Notes: a model not told the origin generated them from the letters alone. A stretch of DNA of 64,000 bases from Flavobacterium sasangense DSM 21067 (GCF_000686885.1 NZ_JMLU01000009.1:47015-111014); one strand, 5' to 3'. Positions 44,102-53,622 are shown, counted from the first letter of the stretch. Translations and numbers: made by a program.

Positions 44102-47100
44102 TTACAGGATTACAAGTTTCTCATATTTTTCTGCAGATTTACCTGTCGTAGCTGATCTAACTGTGAGTTTGTAAACATAAACACCCTTACCAATTTTATC
44201 TCCAAAATCATCTCTTCCATCCCAAACAATATCTCTACATAAAAAACCATCTGTAGTTACTTGCTGATTAATAGTTTTGACCAATTTACCCGAAACCGTT
44301 AAAATTTGCACCTGAACATCTAAAGGTTCAAAAGGCATATTGTGATTGAACCAAAATTCTGTGTAACTCACAAATGGGTTTGGATAATTCAACACGCGTT
44401 CTATTTTTAAACCTTCATCAGAACAAACTGCATTAAACTGAATTTCGGCTGTAACTAAATTATTATAAACATCCCAAGCTTTGAATAAAATAGTATGCAA
44501 ACCTGGCGTTAAATCTCGGAATGGAAAACGAACAAATCCTCTTGTATAATCATCATTCTCTGTTTCATAATAATCATTTAAAACAAACGGATTCGATTCA
44601 TCACCATCTAAAATCGCCACAATATCATGCCCGATTCCACTAGCGGTATTGATTCCATTTTCGTCCTCAAGAAAAGCAAGCAAAATTGGCGAACAATTTG
44701 TTATTCCTCCCGAAACAAATCCTTCATCATTCATATGAAGTCTAACTCTTGGAGGATTCGTATCTGTTCCAGCATTTACGTTAACACCACCAATTTGGAT
44801 TGTTCTATCAAATCCGGTTTGGTTTTCTAAATTTGGCGAATTACGCTTAGCATAAAAACTAATTTTTCCGTTCCCAACTGGAATTCTAATATCTTGTGGC
44901 ACCACAAAATTAAATTCAAACTGACCATTTACAACAGATGCATTTCCTCTAAAAACAGTTTCCCCTAAAGTTACAAAATTCATTATTATAAGTCCGTTTG
45001 CATCGGTAACACCATTATTACCTAAGGTGCTTCTATTAATATCTTTATCAAAAATCTGAACCGCTAAATCACCATTATAATTTGAAATCACGGCATTATT
45101 TTCATCCCAAACTTCTCCTGAAATTTTAACCAAACTCAATGCTTGCAAAACAGGTAGTGGCTGACTCACTGGAACATCATTTACTTTAGTCAAAACCACT
45201 TTCGGTCTTGGAATTGCCAATTTAACAGCTGGATCTCCTATAAAAGAAACAACCCTTCTGTTATCTGATGTAGTAGCCAATTTAGTCAATCGAAGTGCCT
45301 CAGAAATTGTTGGATAATTCGTAGACCCAAAAGCATATAAATATTCACTCAAATAATTATTCATTACAAATCCAGTAGTAACTCCTATTTGACGTGTTGT
45401 TGCAACTAAAGCGATCGCTCCACCACTTTTATTCCAATACATATATTCGCCACCTGTAAAACGGTTTGGATCATCAAAACGTGTAAATTCACAAGTTATT
45501 GTGATAAAAAGTGGATATCGGTAACGATTGGTCAAATTTTGAGCATCTAATTTTTCAAACAAACGTTCTCGCGCCAATGCTTCCTCATTTCCGTGACCAA
45601 AATAATTAAACACCAATGCTCCTTGTTCTAAGTCATTCAAGAAATCATTTTTAGCCTCAGGATAACGCTCACCACCAGCTGCCACTTGCTGAACATATGC
45701 ATCGGTATGTATTTTTTTTACATTTACAAAAGGCTTTTGGGCAGTTAATGTATTCGCTAAATTGTCTAATCCAAATTGAAGTGTAGCATCGGTATCATTA
45801 TCAGCATCATCAGAATAAATTACATAATTGTTTCGCCATCTTCCATAAGATTTCTCATCATGATACTCCACTACTTTATCCACCATTTCTTTTGCCTGAG
45901 TCAAATTAGAAACCAACATACGACCAACTGCAATATCAATACCATCAAAACCTCCTAACATTTGCCCTTCTCCAGCATCCATTAAACCAAAAAAGTCGTC
46001 AGACATAAACGACGAATACAAGGACATATTAGAAATATTATTAATGTCAGATGAAAAAGGATTAAACCCATGAAAAACAGGAACTATATTAGTGTTACTA
46101 AAAAGTCTGCTTTTGTAATCATAAGAAGCATCTCCAAATAAATTAACATACTTGACTCTTTTATCAGGAGCAGAAGCATTCCAATATACATACTTAATTA
46201 AATTACGGATAGCTGCTATATCTTGTTTACCGGATGAAAATTCTTGATAGATTTTTTCTAATGTTACAACACGAACACTTAATCCAGAATTATTTCTGTG
46301 AAAATCAGCCAAACGTTCTGCCTGAGTAATCAAAATCTGAGGTGTTATGATTAAATAATCAATATCTTGAAAATTACCTTGATTATTATTAAAAATTGTT
46401 CCTTTTAAGTTTTGGTTTTGAACCACACTATTTCCTTCTTTTAAAGGGGTATAAGTATCTGACAAATCTAGCGCTACATACTTTTTCTGATTACCAAGAT
46501 TTACTTTGAAAGCAAAAGTAGCTCCAGAAGTATTTTCGTATTTGATCACATTTGATAAATCAGTCACATCCCAAACCTGCGGAATATTGTTAGCAGATGT
46601 AATTGTATATTGCCCAATTCCAACATTACTCAATTCGTCATTATTGAAAAAGGAAAACTGCTTACCATAACCAACCAAATTTCGCTTTGAAGAAATTTTG
46701 ATAAAATCTAAATAGCCATTCGAACTAGGAACGCCACCATTATTATAAGTTAATTTAAGACTAATAGTATTTGAAGACAAAGAAATAGTATTGTTGATTG
46801 CTGACTCATAACCTTCAACACCACTAAAAGCAATTAATGCAGGAAAGTTTATGGTACCAAAATCTTGATTATTAACCTTACAAGCAAATGAAGAATTTCC
46901 AAAAGATTTTGATGCCGTATTTACATAAATAGAAACAGGAGTAATGTTATCAAGATTAGGAATTGTAAAATCAAAAGTTTGTTCGTTTGTAATATTAAAT
47001 TGTTCCCCAAACCATCTTCTCCCTACTTTACCAACGTTTACTAGGTCTTTCTCATAATATAAAACATCATCAAATTTAGAAAAATTAAAAGTTGGTGCTC

Positions 47101-47974
47101 CTGATGGCTCTGTGGCTAATTGAATCCTTTTTCCTGCGCCACCTGAAGAAGTAACATAATAATACGATTTCTCTGCAAATAAATTCACACTAGTTAAACT
47201 TTCTGTATTCCATGTATCTATTCCTTCAGCATAAAATAAAATATAGTCATTGTTATCAAAAACACCGTCATCTTCACCGGAAAACTGTATAGCATTTTCT
47301 ACTAAATCATCCGAATAAGACGAGGAATTATTCAAAGGCAACATTCTTCCACCATTTCCGTAAATCTTGATATTTCTTGGATCTACATTTACATTGAAAC
47401 CTAAACTTTGAAGAAACGATTTCGAAATTTTATAAATACCAGATTTCTCAACATAAAAACGATACCAGCTACCTGTAGCCAAAACGGAATTAGAAATTGA
47501 TTGGACAATATTTGAACTTTGATTTCTGTTTGACAAATTGTTTTGATAAGAATAAGAAAAAGACAGGATTTTTTTATAAACGCTACCTTCTTTTATGATA
47601 GGACTTACAATCAACAATCCTTTATAATCATCGCGAGCACGAACCACTTCTAAAGAAGCTTGAATTTTATTTGGAATTAAAGATTTATTTAAATCGTAAA
47701 GTTCAGATTCTGGTACATTTTGATATAACACATTTGAAATAACAAGACTAGAAGAATTTGTGGCAGCTGAAACAGAAACAATCTTTCTAAACTGAATTTT
47801 CTTCAAAGGAATATCCAAATTATAAAACTCTAAATCAAACTGCGGAACTTTAATAGTAGTTTCACCTATATTATAATCTGAATTCGATTTCCAATTAATC
47901 GTAACTTTTTCCGATTGCTGAGCATTAGCAAACGCAAAATAAAATAAAACCAAAAATAATAGAATCTTTTTCAT
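44102..47974 (-). CDS. porU: Type IX secretion system sortase PorU
   Basis: 1290 residues, signal peptide MKKILLFLVLFYFAFANA. Gingipain-like (C25) cysteine peptidase domain with catalytic His794 (NYFGHGNEEA) and Cys828 (ITITCEFTRFD). The C-terminus has a T9SS-type domain (RVLNYPNPFVSYTEF ... GKGVYVYKL). PorU removes the C-terminal sorting domain of cargo and attaches it to the surface. It is transcribed together with porV and divergently from gldJ, an arrangement seen in gliding flavobacteria. Confidence 0.96.
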   Translation of the reverse strand: MKKILLFLVLFYFAFANAQQSEKVTINWKSNSDYNIGETTIKVPQFDLEFYNLDIPLKKIQFRKIVSVSAATNSSSLVISNVLYQNVPESELYDLNKSLIPNKIQASLEVVRARDDYKGLLIVSPIIKEGSVYKKILSFSYSYQNNLSNRNQSSNIVQSISNSVLATGSWYRFYVEKSGIYKISKSFLQSLGFNVNVDPRNIKIYGNGGRMLPLNNSSSYSDDLVENAIQFSGEDDGVFDNNDYILFYAEGIDTWNTESLTSVNLFAEKSYYYVTSSGGAGKRIQLATEPSGAPTFNFSKFDDVLYYEKDLVNVGKVGRRWFGEQFNITNEQTFDFTIPNLDNITPVSIYVNTASKSFGNSSFACKVNNQDFGTINFPALIAFSGVEGYESAINNTISLSSNTISLKLTYNNGGVPSSNGYLDFIKISSKRNLVGYGKQFSFFNNDELSNVGIGQYTITSANNIPQVWDVTDLSNVIKYENTSGATFAFKVNLGNQKKYVALDLSDTYTPLKEGNSVVQNQNLKGTIFNNNQGNFQDIDYLIITPQILITQAERLADFHRNNSGLSVRVVTLEKIYQEFSSGKQDIAAIRNLIKYVYWNASAPDKRVKYVNLFGDASYDYKSRLFSNTNIVPVFHGFNPFSSDINNISNMSLYSSFMSDDFFGLMDAGEGQMLGGFDGIDIAVGRMLVSNLTQAKEMVDKVVEYHDEKSYGRWRNNYVIYSDDADNDTDATLQFGLDNLANTLTAQKPFVNVKKIHTDAYVQQVAAGGERYPEAKNDFLNDLEQGALVFNYFGHGNEEALARERLFEKLDAQNLTNRYRYPLFITITCEFTRFDDPNRFTGGEYMYWNKSGGAIALVATTRQIGVTTGFVMNNYLSEYLYAFGSTNYPTISEALRLTKLATTSDNRRVVSFIGDPAVKLAIPRPKVVLTKVNDVPVSQPLPVLQALSLVKISGEVWDENNAVISNYNGDLAVQIFDKDINRSTLGNNGVTDANGLIIMNFVTLGETVFRGNASVVNGQFEFNFVVPQDIRIPVGNGKISFYAKRNSPNLENQTGFDRTIQIGGVNVNAGTDTNPPRVRLHMNDEGFVSGGITNCSPILLAFLEDENGINTASGIGHDIVAILDGDESNPFVLNDYYETENDDYTRGFVRFPFRDLTPGLHTILFKAWDVYNNLVTAEIQFNAVCSDEGLKIERVLNYPNPFVSYTEFWFNHNMPFEPLDVQVQILTVSGKLVKTINQQVTTDGFLCRDIVWDGRDDFGDKIGKGVYVYKLTVRSATTGKSAEKYEKLVIL

Positions 47975-48185
47975 TAGCTATAAAACGTGATTAACACATA
48001 TATATTACAAAGAGAAAAAAATTATTTATTTTATTCTAATTTTTTACAATAAAACTTAGTATAAAACGTTGTAAGAGAAAGGATTTTAACATAACATTAT
48101 TTTTTTTTTACAAATTTTTAAAAACATGTTGCATTTTAATTCATAATTATTATCTTGCGACACTAAATTTATTACCTACTAAAGT

Positions 48186-49889
48186 ATGAAAATTAAGAAA
48201 ATTATGGCTTTAAAAGTGTTAGTGGTATTAGCACTGGCATTAGGTTTTACGGGTTGTAGCAAAAAAGGAAGCACCAAAGGTGGTTCTACTGCTACGGGAT
48301 GGAAAATCAATGACAAAAAAGGTGGATTTCAGTTTAACGACAAGTTTAAACAACAAGAAACACCTCCAGGAATGATTTCGGTAGAGGGTGGTACTTTTAC
48401 AATGGGTAAAGTACAAGACGATGTTATGCATGATTGGAATAACTCTCCAAATCAACAACACGTACAATCATTTTTCATGGATGAAACAGAAGTTACAAAC
48501 AAAATGTATTCTGAATACTTATTTTGGGTAAAAACTGTATTTCCTCCAACAGAAGAAAATTACAAACACATCTACAACGGAGCAATTCCAGATACTTTAG
48601 TATGGAGAAATCGTTTAGGATACAACGAAACGATGACTAATAACTACTTAAGACACCCTGCATACGCTGACTACCCTGTAGTTGGAGTTAACTGGATTCA
48701 AGCAGTTGAATTTAGCAAATGGAGAACTGATCGTGTAAATGAAAATATTTTAGAGCGTGAAGGTTATCTTAAAAAAGACAACAAAATCAAATTAGGTTCT
48801 GATGTAACTGCTGAAAACTCATTTAGTACTGAAACTTATATCAATACTCCATCTAAAACATTTGGTGGTAATGAAGAAGTTGTTTTGAAAAAAGAAATGG
48901 GTGGAGGAAGAAGACCTGCAGCTGACACGGCTAAAAATGTTTATGCTCAAAGAAGTTCAGGTTTAATTTTACCTGAATACAGATTACCAACAGAAGCTGA
49001 GTGGGAATATGCTGCTACTGCTTTAGTAGGAAATAGAGAGTACAATATTTACAAAGGACAAAAGAAATACCCTTGGAGTGGTCAATATACTCGTTCGTCT
49101 AAAAGACAATACAGAGGTGACCAATTAGCAAACTTTAAACAAGGAAAAGGAGACTACGGAGGAATTGCTGGATGGTCTGATGATGGAGCTGATATTACTA
49201 ATAAAGTAAAAAGTTATGCGCCAAATGATTTCGGATTATACGATATGGCAGGTAACGTAGCTGAATGGGTACAAGACGTTTACAGACCAATGGTTGATGA
49301 CGAAGCAAATGACTTCAACTACTTCAGAGGTAACGTTTATACAAAAAACAAAATTGGTGAAGATGGAGTTGTTGAATTAGTGACTTCTGACAATATTACT
49401 TACGATACTTTAAGTAATGGTAGAATTATGGCTAGAAATTTCCCTGGTCAAATTGCTCAAGTACCAGTTGATGAAAACGAGACTTATTTAAGAACTCAAT
49501 TCTCAACTTCTGACAACAGAAATTATAGAGATGGTGATAGACAATCTACTCGTTACTATAAATTTAATGATTCAGAAGAAGGAAGTGAAGGCGGAAGCGA
49601 AGAAAAATTCAGAATGTACGAAGCTCCTAAACACTCTATTACAGCAGATAGTTTAGGTAAAATGGACAAGAAATTTGATAAATCTAACAAAAGAACTACA
49701 TTAATTGATGACAATGTTAGAGTTTACAAAGGAGGTTCATGGAGAGATAGAGCTTATTGGTTAGACCCTGCTTCTAGAAGATTCTTCCCTCAAGATATGG
49801 CTACAGACTACATCGGATTTAGATGTGCAATGTCTAAAGTAGGTCCTAAGTCAAACAAAAAGACTCCTAGAGGAAATCCAAAAAAATAA
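48186..49889 (+). CDS. gldJ: Gliding motility lipoprotein GldJ
   Basis: 567 residues. Lipoprotein signal with Cys24 (ALGFTGCSKK). The FGE/SUMF1-like formylglycine-generating-enzyme fold is recognisable from EGGTFTMGKVQDD, DETEVTNKMYSEYL, YRLPTEAEWEYAA, NDFGLYDMAGNVAEWV and VYKGGSWRDRAY, with an acidic Gly/Glu insert around 468-475. GldJ stabilises the gliding motor/T9SS with GldK. The Bacteroidota-style -7 sequence TATCTTGC lies upstream, and a terminator follows. Confidence 0.96.
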   Translation: MKIKKIMALKVLVVLALALGFTGCSKKGSTKGGSTATGWKINDKKGGFQFNDKFKQQETPPGMISVEGGTFTMGKVQDDVMHDWNNSPNQQHVQSFFMDETEVTNKMYSEYLFWVKTVFPPTEENYKHIYNGAIPDTLVWRNRLGYNETMTNNYLRHPAYADYPVVGVNWIQAVEFSKWRTDRVNENILEREGYLKKDNKIKLGSDVTAENSFSTETYINTPSKTFGGNEEVVLKKEMGGGRRPAADTAKNVYAQRSSGLILPEYRLPTEAEWEYAATALVGNREYNIYKGQKKYPWSGQYTRSSKRQYRGDQLANFKQGKGDYGGIAGWSDDGADITNKVKSYAPNDFGLYDMAGNVAEWVQDVYRPMVDDEANDFNYFRGNVYTKNKIGEDGVVELVTSDNITYDTLSNGRIMARNFPGQIAQVPVDENETYLRTQFSTSDNRNYRDGDRQSTRYYKFNDSEEGSEGGSEEKFRMYEAPKHSITADSLGKMDKKFDKSNKRTTLIDDNVRVYKGGSWRDRAYWLDPASRRFFPQDMATDYIGFRCAMSKVGPKSNKKTPRGNPKK

Positions 49890-49910
49890 TTTTCATACAA
49901 AATACTTTAA

Positions 49911-49936
49911 AAAGCCCTTTCAAACGAAAGGGCTTT
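49911..49936 (+). terminator. Terminator after gldJ
   Basis: 11-bp stem AAAGCCCTTTC/GAAAGGGCTTT (49911-49921 with 49926-49936), loop AAAC, T run downstream. Confidence 0.88.
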
Positions 49937-49969
49937 TTTTTATCTTCGTTTCAATTTAATAAAACTTAT

Positions 49970-51256
49970 ATGACCACAATTGCAAATTTACATTCTTTAT
50001 TTTTAGAGTGTTCAAGTGTTTCAACAGATACGCGTAAAATTGAAAAAAACTCTTTATTCGTTGCATTAAAAGGCGATAATTTTGATGCCAACACTTTTGC
50101 AAAAGAAGCATTAGAAAAAGGAGCAAAATATGTGGTAATAGACAATCCAACTTATCTAATTGACAATCGTACTTTACTAGTAAAAGATTCGCTAATTGCC
50201 TTACAAGAATTGGCTAAATATCACAGAACTTTTTTAGGATTACCAATCATAGCTTTAACAGGCAGCAATGGCAAAACCACTACAAAAGAATTAATCCACG
50301 CAGTTCTTTCTAAAAAATACAATACTCTTGCTACAATTGGCAATTTAAATAACCATATAGGTGTTCCTCTTACCCTATTACGATTTACCAAAGAAACTGA
50401 AATTGGGATTGTTGAAATGGGAGCAAACCATCAAAAAGAAATTGAATTTCTTTGTCAAATTGCACAACCTGATTATGGTTATATAACAAATTTTGGAAAG
50501 GCACATCTAGAAGGATTTGGCGGAGTTGAAGGAGTAATTAAGGGTAAAAGTGAAATGTATGATTATCTTAGAGGCAATAACAAGATGGTTTTTGTTAATG
50601 TAGATGATTCGATACAAAATGAAAAATCAACCAATATTAAACGGTTTAGTTTCTCTTTAAATAATTCAACTGCAGATGTGAAAATTTCAACTATTGAAGC
50701 AAATCCGATGGTGAAAATAATATTCAACAATCAAACTGTACAATCCCACCTCATTGGAATTTATAATGCTAACAATATTAATGCTGCTATTACAATAGGA
50801 AATTATTTCAAAGTTTCTGATGAATTAATTAAAGAAGCAATTGAAAACTACATTCCAGAAAACAACCGCTCTCAATTAATACAAAAAAATGGAAATGAAA
50901 TAATTTTAGATGCTTACAATGCAAATCCAAGTAGTATGGCTGCTGCAATTGCTAACTTTATACAGTTAGAAAAAAAGAACAAAATTGCCATTCTTGGCGA
51001 CATGTTTGAATTAGGTGAAGAGAGTCTTTTGGAGCACAAAAAAATTATTGCATTATTAGAAAACGAAACATCGATAACTACTTACTTTATTGGAAAAGAT
51101 TTCTTCAAAAATCAAATTCACAATACACATATGAGTTTCTTCGAAGAATTTGAATCTTTTTCAGTTTTTTTAAAGACGAATCTTCCAAACAACAATTTAC
51201 TTCTAATAAAAGGATCGAGAGGAATGGCATTAGAAAAAACTTTAGATTTGATATAA
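49970..51256 (+). CDS. murF: UDP-MurNAc-tripeptide--D-Ala-D-Ala ligase
   Basis: 428 residues. Mur ligase: N-terminal SVSTDTRKIEKNSLFVALKG, ATP loop LTGSNGKTTTKELI, central GIVEMGANHQKEIEFL and C-terminal LILDAYNANPSSMAAAI (DxYNANP). It adds D-Ala-D-Ala to the peptidoglycan precursor, in the cytosol. It is 80 bp after gldJ but beyond the gldJ terminator, with TATCTTCG as a possible -7 box. It is the last clear core gene before the accessory island. Confidence 0.96.
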   Translation: MTTIANLHSLFLECSSVSTDTRKIEKNSLFVALKGDNFDANTFAKEALEKGAKYVVIDNPTYLIDNRTLLVKDSLIALQELAKYHRTFLGLPIIALTGSNGKTTTKELIHAVLSKKYNTLATIGNLNNHIGVPLTLLRFTKETEIGIVEMGANHQKEIEFLCQIAQPDYGYITNFGKAHLEGFGGVEGVIKGKSEMYDYLRGNNKMVFVNVDDSIQNEKSTNIKRFSFSLNNSTADVKISTIEANPMVKIIFNNQTVQSHLIGIYNANNINAAITIGNYFKVSDELIKEAIENYIPENNRSQLIQKNGNEIILDAYNANPSSMAAAIANFIQLEKKNKIAILGDMFELGEESLLEHKKIIALLENETSITTYFIGKDFFKNQIHNTHMSFFEEFESFSVFLKTNLPNNNLLLIKGSRGMALEKTLDLI

Positions 51257-51286
51257 AAAAAAGCACTTCATTTGAAGTGCTTTTTT
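51257..51286 (+). terminator. Terminator after murF
   Basis: 13-bp stem AAAAAAGCACTTC/GAAGTGCTTTTTT (51257-51269 with 51274-51286), 4-nt loop. Confidence 0.88.
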
Positions 51287-51317
51287 GTGGGCGATGAGGG
51301 TTTTGAACTTTCCTCAT
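51287..51317 (-). other. Degraded tRNA 3'-end, possible attachment site
   Basis: Read on the minus strand this ends in TTCAAAA, CCCTC, then ATCGCCCAC, which resembles the T-loop (TTCGAAT-like), the 3' side of a T stem and the acceptor 3' strand of a tRNA. The 5' T-stem side does not pair well (GAAAG against CCCTC), and no anticodon or D arm follows, so it is a remnant rather than a gene. It lies directly at the junction of core and accessory DNA. Confidence 0.35.
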
Positions 51318-51541
51318 AATACGCTCATATTTAATAAATTATATAATTCTAAAAATCAAAGGTCTCTATTTTGCTCCTCATATATAGAAACAAACATCAT
51401 TAAATCTTAATACTGTAAATTTAATATTTTTTATAATCTTCTGCAAATTAATTCATTACTAAATCATACTAAAAATTGAACTGGTTGTTTAAGTTTATAG
51501 TGATGCTTTCTTGATTAAATCTGTTTTAGTAATTTTCAATT
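51318..51541. other. A/T-rich gap without gene
   Basis: No reading frame with convincing codon use, no hairpin with a T tract and no TTG/TAnnTTTG promoter that I could match. With the stretch at 51746-52011 it forms the gene-poor left edge of the accessory island. Confidence 0.5.
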
Positions 51542-51745
51542 TTAACCAAAAATCAAGTGAGTTACTTGTTCATATTTTATGCCACTATATGTACAGAACT
51601 CTTCAATCGTTAGAAACTCGTTTTCGAGCTTATTGAGGTCTTTTTTTATCTTTTGCATCAATCTAGTACTTTGACGATAACTCTTGCCTGTTATACGTTG
51701 TATGTCCTTTGGATAGATGCATACCCTCTGATTATTCAATTTCAT
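51542..51745 (-). CDS. Small helix-turn-helix-like protein
   Basis: 67 residues. The sequence VCIYPKDIQRITGKSYRQST followed by an Arg/Lys-rich helix and FLTIEEFCTYSGI reads as two short helical DNA-binding-like units. It resembles small conserved proteins found beside mobile DNA in Bacteroidota, but I cannot name a family. It is divergent from the cassette starting at 52012 and could regulate it; that is inference from position. Confidence 0.6.
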   Translation of the reverse strand: MKLNNQRVCIYPKDIQRITGKSYRQSTRLMQKIKKDLNKLENEFLTIEEFCTYSGIKYEQVTHLIFG

Positions 51746-52011
51746 ACTTTATCTATACCTTTGATATAGCTATGCTATACTTCTGACGTGCAGAAAATCT
51801 TTTGCAATTTAGTTATAATTTTTCATACTTATTTATTGGTTTTTTATGCTCATTTAAGACACTTGTGTAGATTTTGGACATATGGTACACTTATGGTTTT
51901 TTCTTTTGTGAAATGCTTTGTAAACTTTGCTTTAATCATTCAAAATGTGGTTGCAACTGATTGAAAGAATGAAGGAGATTTTAAATGAATGTTTAACAAA
52001 ATTTTGAAGTT

Positions 52012-52770
52012 ATGGCTAGACAGAAAGGCATAATTAAATTAAAAGGTACTATCGGAGATATTACTTTTTATAAAACGCAAGATGGTCACTTAGCGAGAGA
52101 GAAAGGTGGAATTGACGCGAGCAGAATTGCGAGTGATCCTGCGTTTCAAAGAACTCGTGAGAATGGTTCTGAGTTTGGTAGAGCTGGAAAGGCAGGAAAA
52201 ATGCTTAGAACCGCTTTAAGACCGTTGCTTTTAAATTCTGCCGATGGTAGAATGGTAAGCCGTTTGACACAAGCTATGGTGAAAGTTATCCAAGCGGACA
52301 CTGTTAGTGAACGTGGATTACGTAACGTAATTGATGGAGAAGCTGAATTGTTATTTGGTTTTGAATTCAATATTCGAGGTAAGCTTGGGACCACTTTGTT
52401 TGCTCCGTTTGTGGCAACTATTGACAGAGTTGCAGGAGAAATTACTGTGGATTTAGCATCATTTATTCCTGCGAATATGATTGCTGCTCCAAGTGGAACT
52501 ACTCACTACAAAATCATTTCTGGTGGAGCTGAAATTGATTTTGAAGCTGAAACGTATGTGGTTGCTACTTCTGAAACTGCAATTTTACCATGGGATGGAA
52601 CTGCTACTGCTCCAATTAATCAAGTGAATGCGGCCACTGCTAACTCAACTAAGCCATTATTTTTGGCTCTAGGTGTTGAGTTCTATCAAGAGATAAATGG
52701 ACAAATGTACCCATTGAAAAATGGTGCTTTTAACCCATTATCAATTGCGAAAGTTGATAGCGGTGTGTAA
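52012..52770 (+). CDS. Uncharacterised protein, first gene of small cassette
   Basis: 252 residues, no signal or membrane segment. The N-terminus (MARQKGIIKLKGTIGDITFY, then KTQDGHLAREKGGI) is basic and distinctive. The middle is helical with Arg/Lys, and the C-terminal 130 residues look like beta-sandwich with Ala/Thr-rich strands (FAPFVATIDRVAGEITVDL, LALGVEFYQEINGQMYPL). Codon use is less A/T-rich than the neighbouring accessory genes, which suggests a different source. I do not recognise the family, though similar proteins recur in Bacteroidota in front of a DUF5675 gene. Stop overlaps the next start (TAATGG). Confidence 0.8.
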   Translation: MARQKGIIKLKGTIGDITFYKTQDGHLAREKGGIDASRIASDPAFQRTRENGSEFGRAGKAGKMLRTALRPLLLNSADGRMVSRLTQAMVKVIQADTVSERGLRNVIDGEAELLFGFEFNIRGKLGTTLFAPFVATIDRVAGEITVDLASFIPANMIAAPSGTTHYKIISGGAEIDFEAETYVVATSETAILPWDGTATAPINQVNAATANSTKPLFLALGVEFYQEINGQMYPLKNGAFNPLSIAKVDSGV

Positions 52771-53165
52771 TGGTTATTTGGTTAACTAGAACTTATTTCC
52801 CTGAAGGAACAAATGGTAAACTCGAATGCGAAGGCAAATTGATTTGTAATACGATTGAATTGCCGTGGAAGATGAACGAAACGAAGGTTTCCTGTGTTCC
52901 GGAAGGGAAATATTTTATTAGAAAGCGATACAGTGCAAAATACAAATGGCATTTAGAATTGGTAGATGTACCGAATAGAAAGTTTATTCTTTTTCATCCT
53001 GCTAATAATGCTCAAAAGGAATTGCAAGGCTGTATTGCTCCCGTTACTAAACTTTCTGGACCTGGCTTAGGTTTGATGTCGAGAAAAGCTTTTGCAAAGC
53101 TAAAAGTATTTGTTTACAAAGCTTTGGACAATAAAGAAAGTGTTGAATTAATTATCCAATCTTAA
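52770..53165 (+). CDS. DUF5675 family protein
   Basis: 131 residues. TRTYFPEGTNGKLECEGKLI, CNTIELPWK, CVPEGKYFIRKRYSAKYKWH and FILFHPANNAQKELQGCIAP match DUF5675, a compact beta-rich domain with conserved His, Cys and Pro that is common in phage-like and mobile cassettes and suspected, not shown, to act on the cell wall. It starts 1 nt before the previous stop is complete and precedes two tiny membrane proteins, a layout like a lysin-plus-holin lysis module. Confidence 0.85.
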   Translation: MVIWLTRTYFPEGTNGKLECEGKLICNTIELPWKMNETKVSCVPEGKYFIRKRYSAKYKWHLELVDVPNRKFILFHPANNAQKELQGCIAPVTKLSGPGLGLMSRKAFAKLKVFVYKALDNKESVELIIQS

Positions 53166-53174
53166 TAATAGATT

Positions 53175-53390
53175 ATGAAAAAAATCATTAATAGAGCAAA
53201 AGCTCCCACACCAAAATTTTTCAAAGTGCTTCGAACGGTTGGGTTGGCATTGGCTGCCGTAGGTGGAACTATTTTAGCTGCTCCAATTGCCTTACCTGCT
53301 ATAGTTACAACTATTGGAGGTTATGTAGCAGTAGCTGGAGGAGTTTTGTCAGCTGCAAGTCAGCTTACAACAACTGATGACAGCAAATAA
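53175..53390 (+). CDS. Small hydrophobic protein
   Basis: 71 residues. A basic N-terminus (KKIINRAKAPTPKFFKVLR) precedes a Gly/Ala/Val-rich hydrophobic stretch (about 22-62: VGLALAAVGGTILAAPIALP and on), enough for two short helices. It starts 9 bp after the DUF5675 gene. The profile fits a holin-like or other membrane-active peptide, but this is by analogy only. Confidence 0.72.
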   Translation: MKKIINRAKAPTPKFFKVLRTVGLALAAVGGTILAAPIALPAIVTTIGGYVAVAGGVLSAASQLTTTDDSK

Positions 53391-53553
53391 TCCCACATTG
53401 ATGGGAACTGCTGGAGGCACATTTTTAAGTATTGTACCTAATCTTTCCTCTGATGATATTGCCAAAACGGTTATCTTAGCAACTGTTGGAGCTGTGGTCA
53501 GTTTTACGATTTCGTTACTACTTAAAAGCCTGAATAAGAAGCACAAAAAATAA
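53377..53553 (+). CDS. 58-residue membrane protein (holin-like), overlapping
   Basis: ATG at 53377, stop 53551-53553. It encodes MTANNPTLMGTAGGTFLSIV, PNLSSDDIAKTVILATVGAV, VSFTISLLLK and a basic tail SLNKKHKK: one transmembrane helix (about 33-50) with a positively charged C-terminus. It overlaps the previous gene by 14 bp in another frame, typical of translationally coupled cassette genes. Short genes of this form next to a DUF5675 gene suggest a holin or similar membrane partner; not proven. Confidence 0.7.
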   Translation: MTANNPTLMGTAGGTFLSIVPNLSSDDIAKTVILATVGAVVSFTISLLLKSLNKKHKK

Positions 53554-53594
53554 GTTTAGCCCTAGTTGTGGTGACCTTTGGGTTAAACAAAATG

Positions 53595-53622
53595 AAAGCC
53601 AAGTCGTGTGACCTGGCTTTTT
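53595..53622 (+). terminator. Terminator of the DUF5675 cassette
   Basis: Stem AAAGCCA/TGGCTTT (53595-53601 with 53614-53620), extended inside by GTC/GAC, then a T run. It lies between the cassette and the convergent nuclease gene. Confidence 0.75.

Noticed and set aside
51287..51360. Intact tRNA gene
   Set aside because: Only T-loop and acceptor-like sequence is present; no anticodon stem-loop or D arm can be folded from the following bases.
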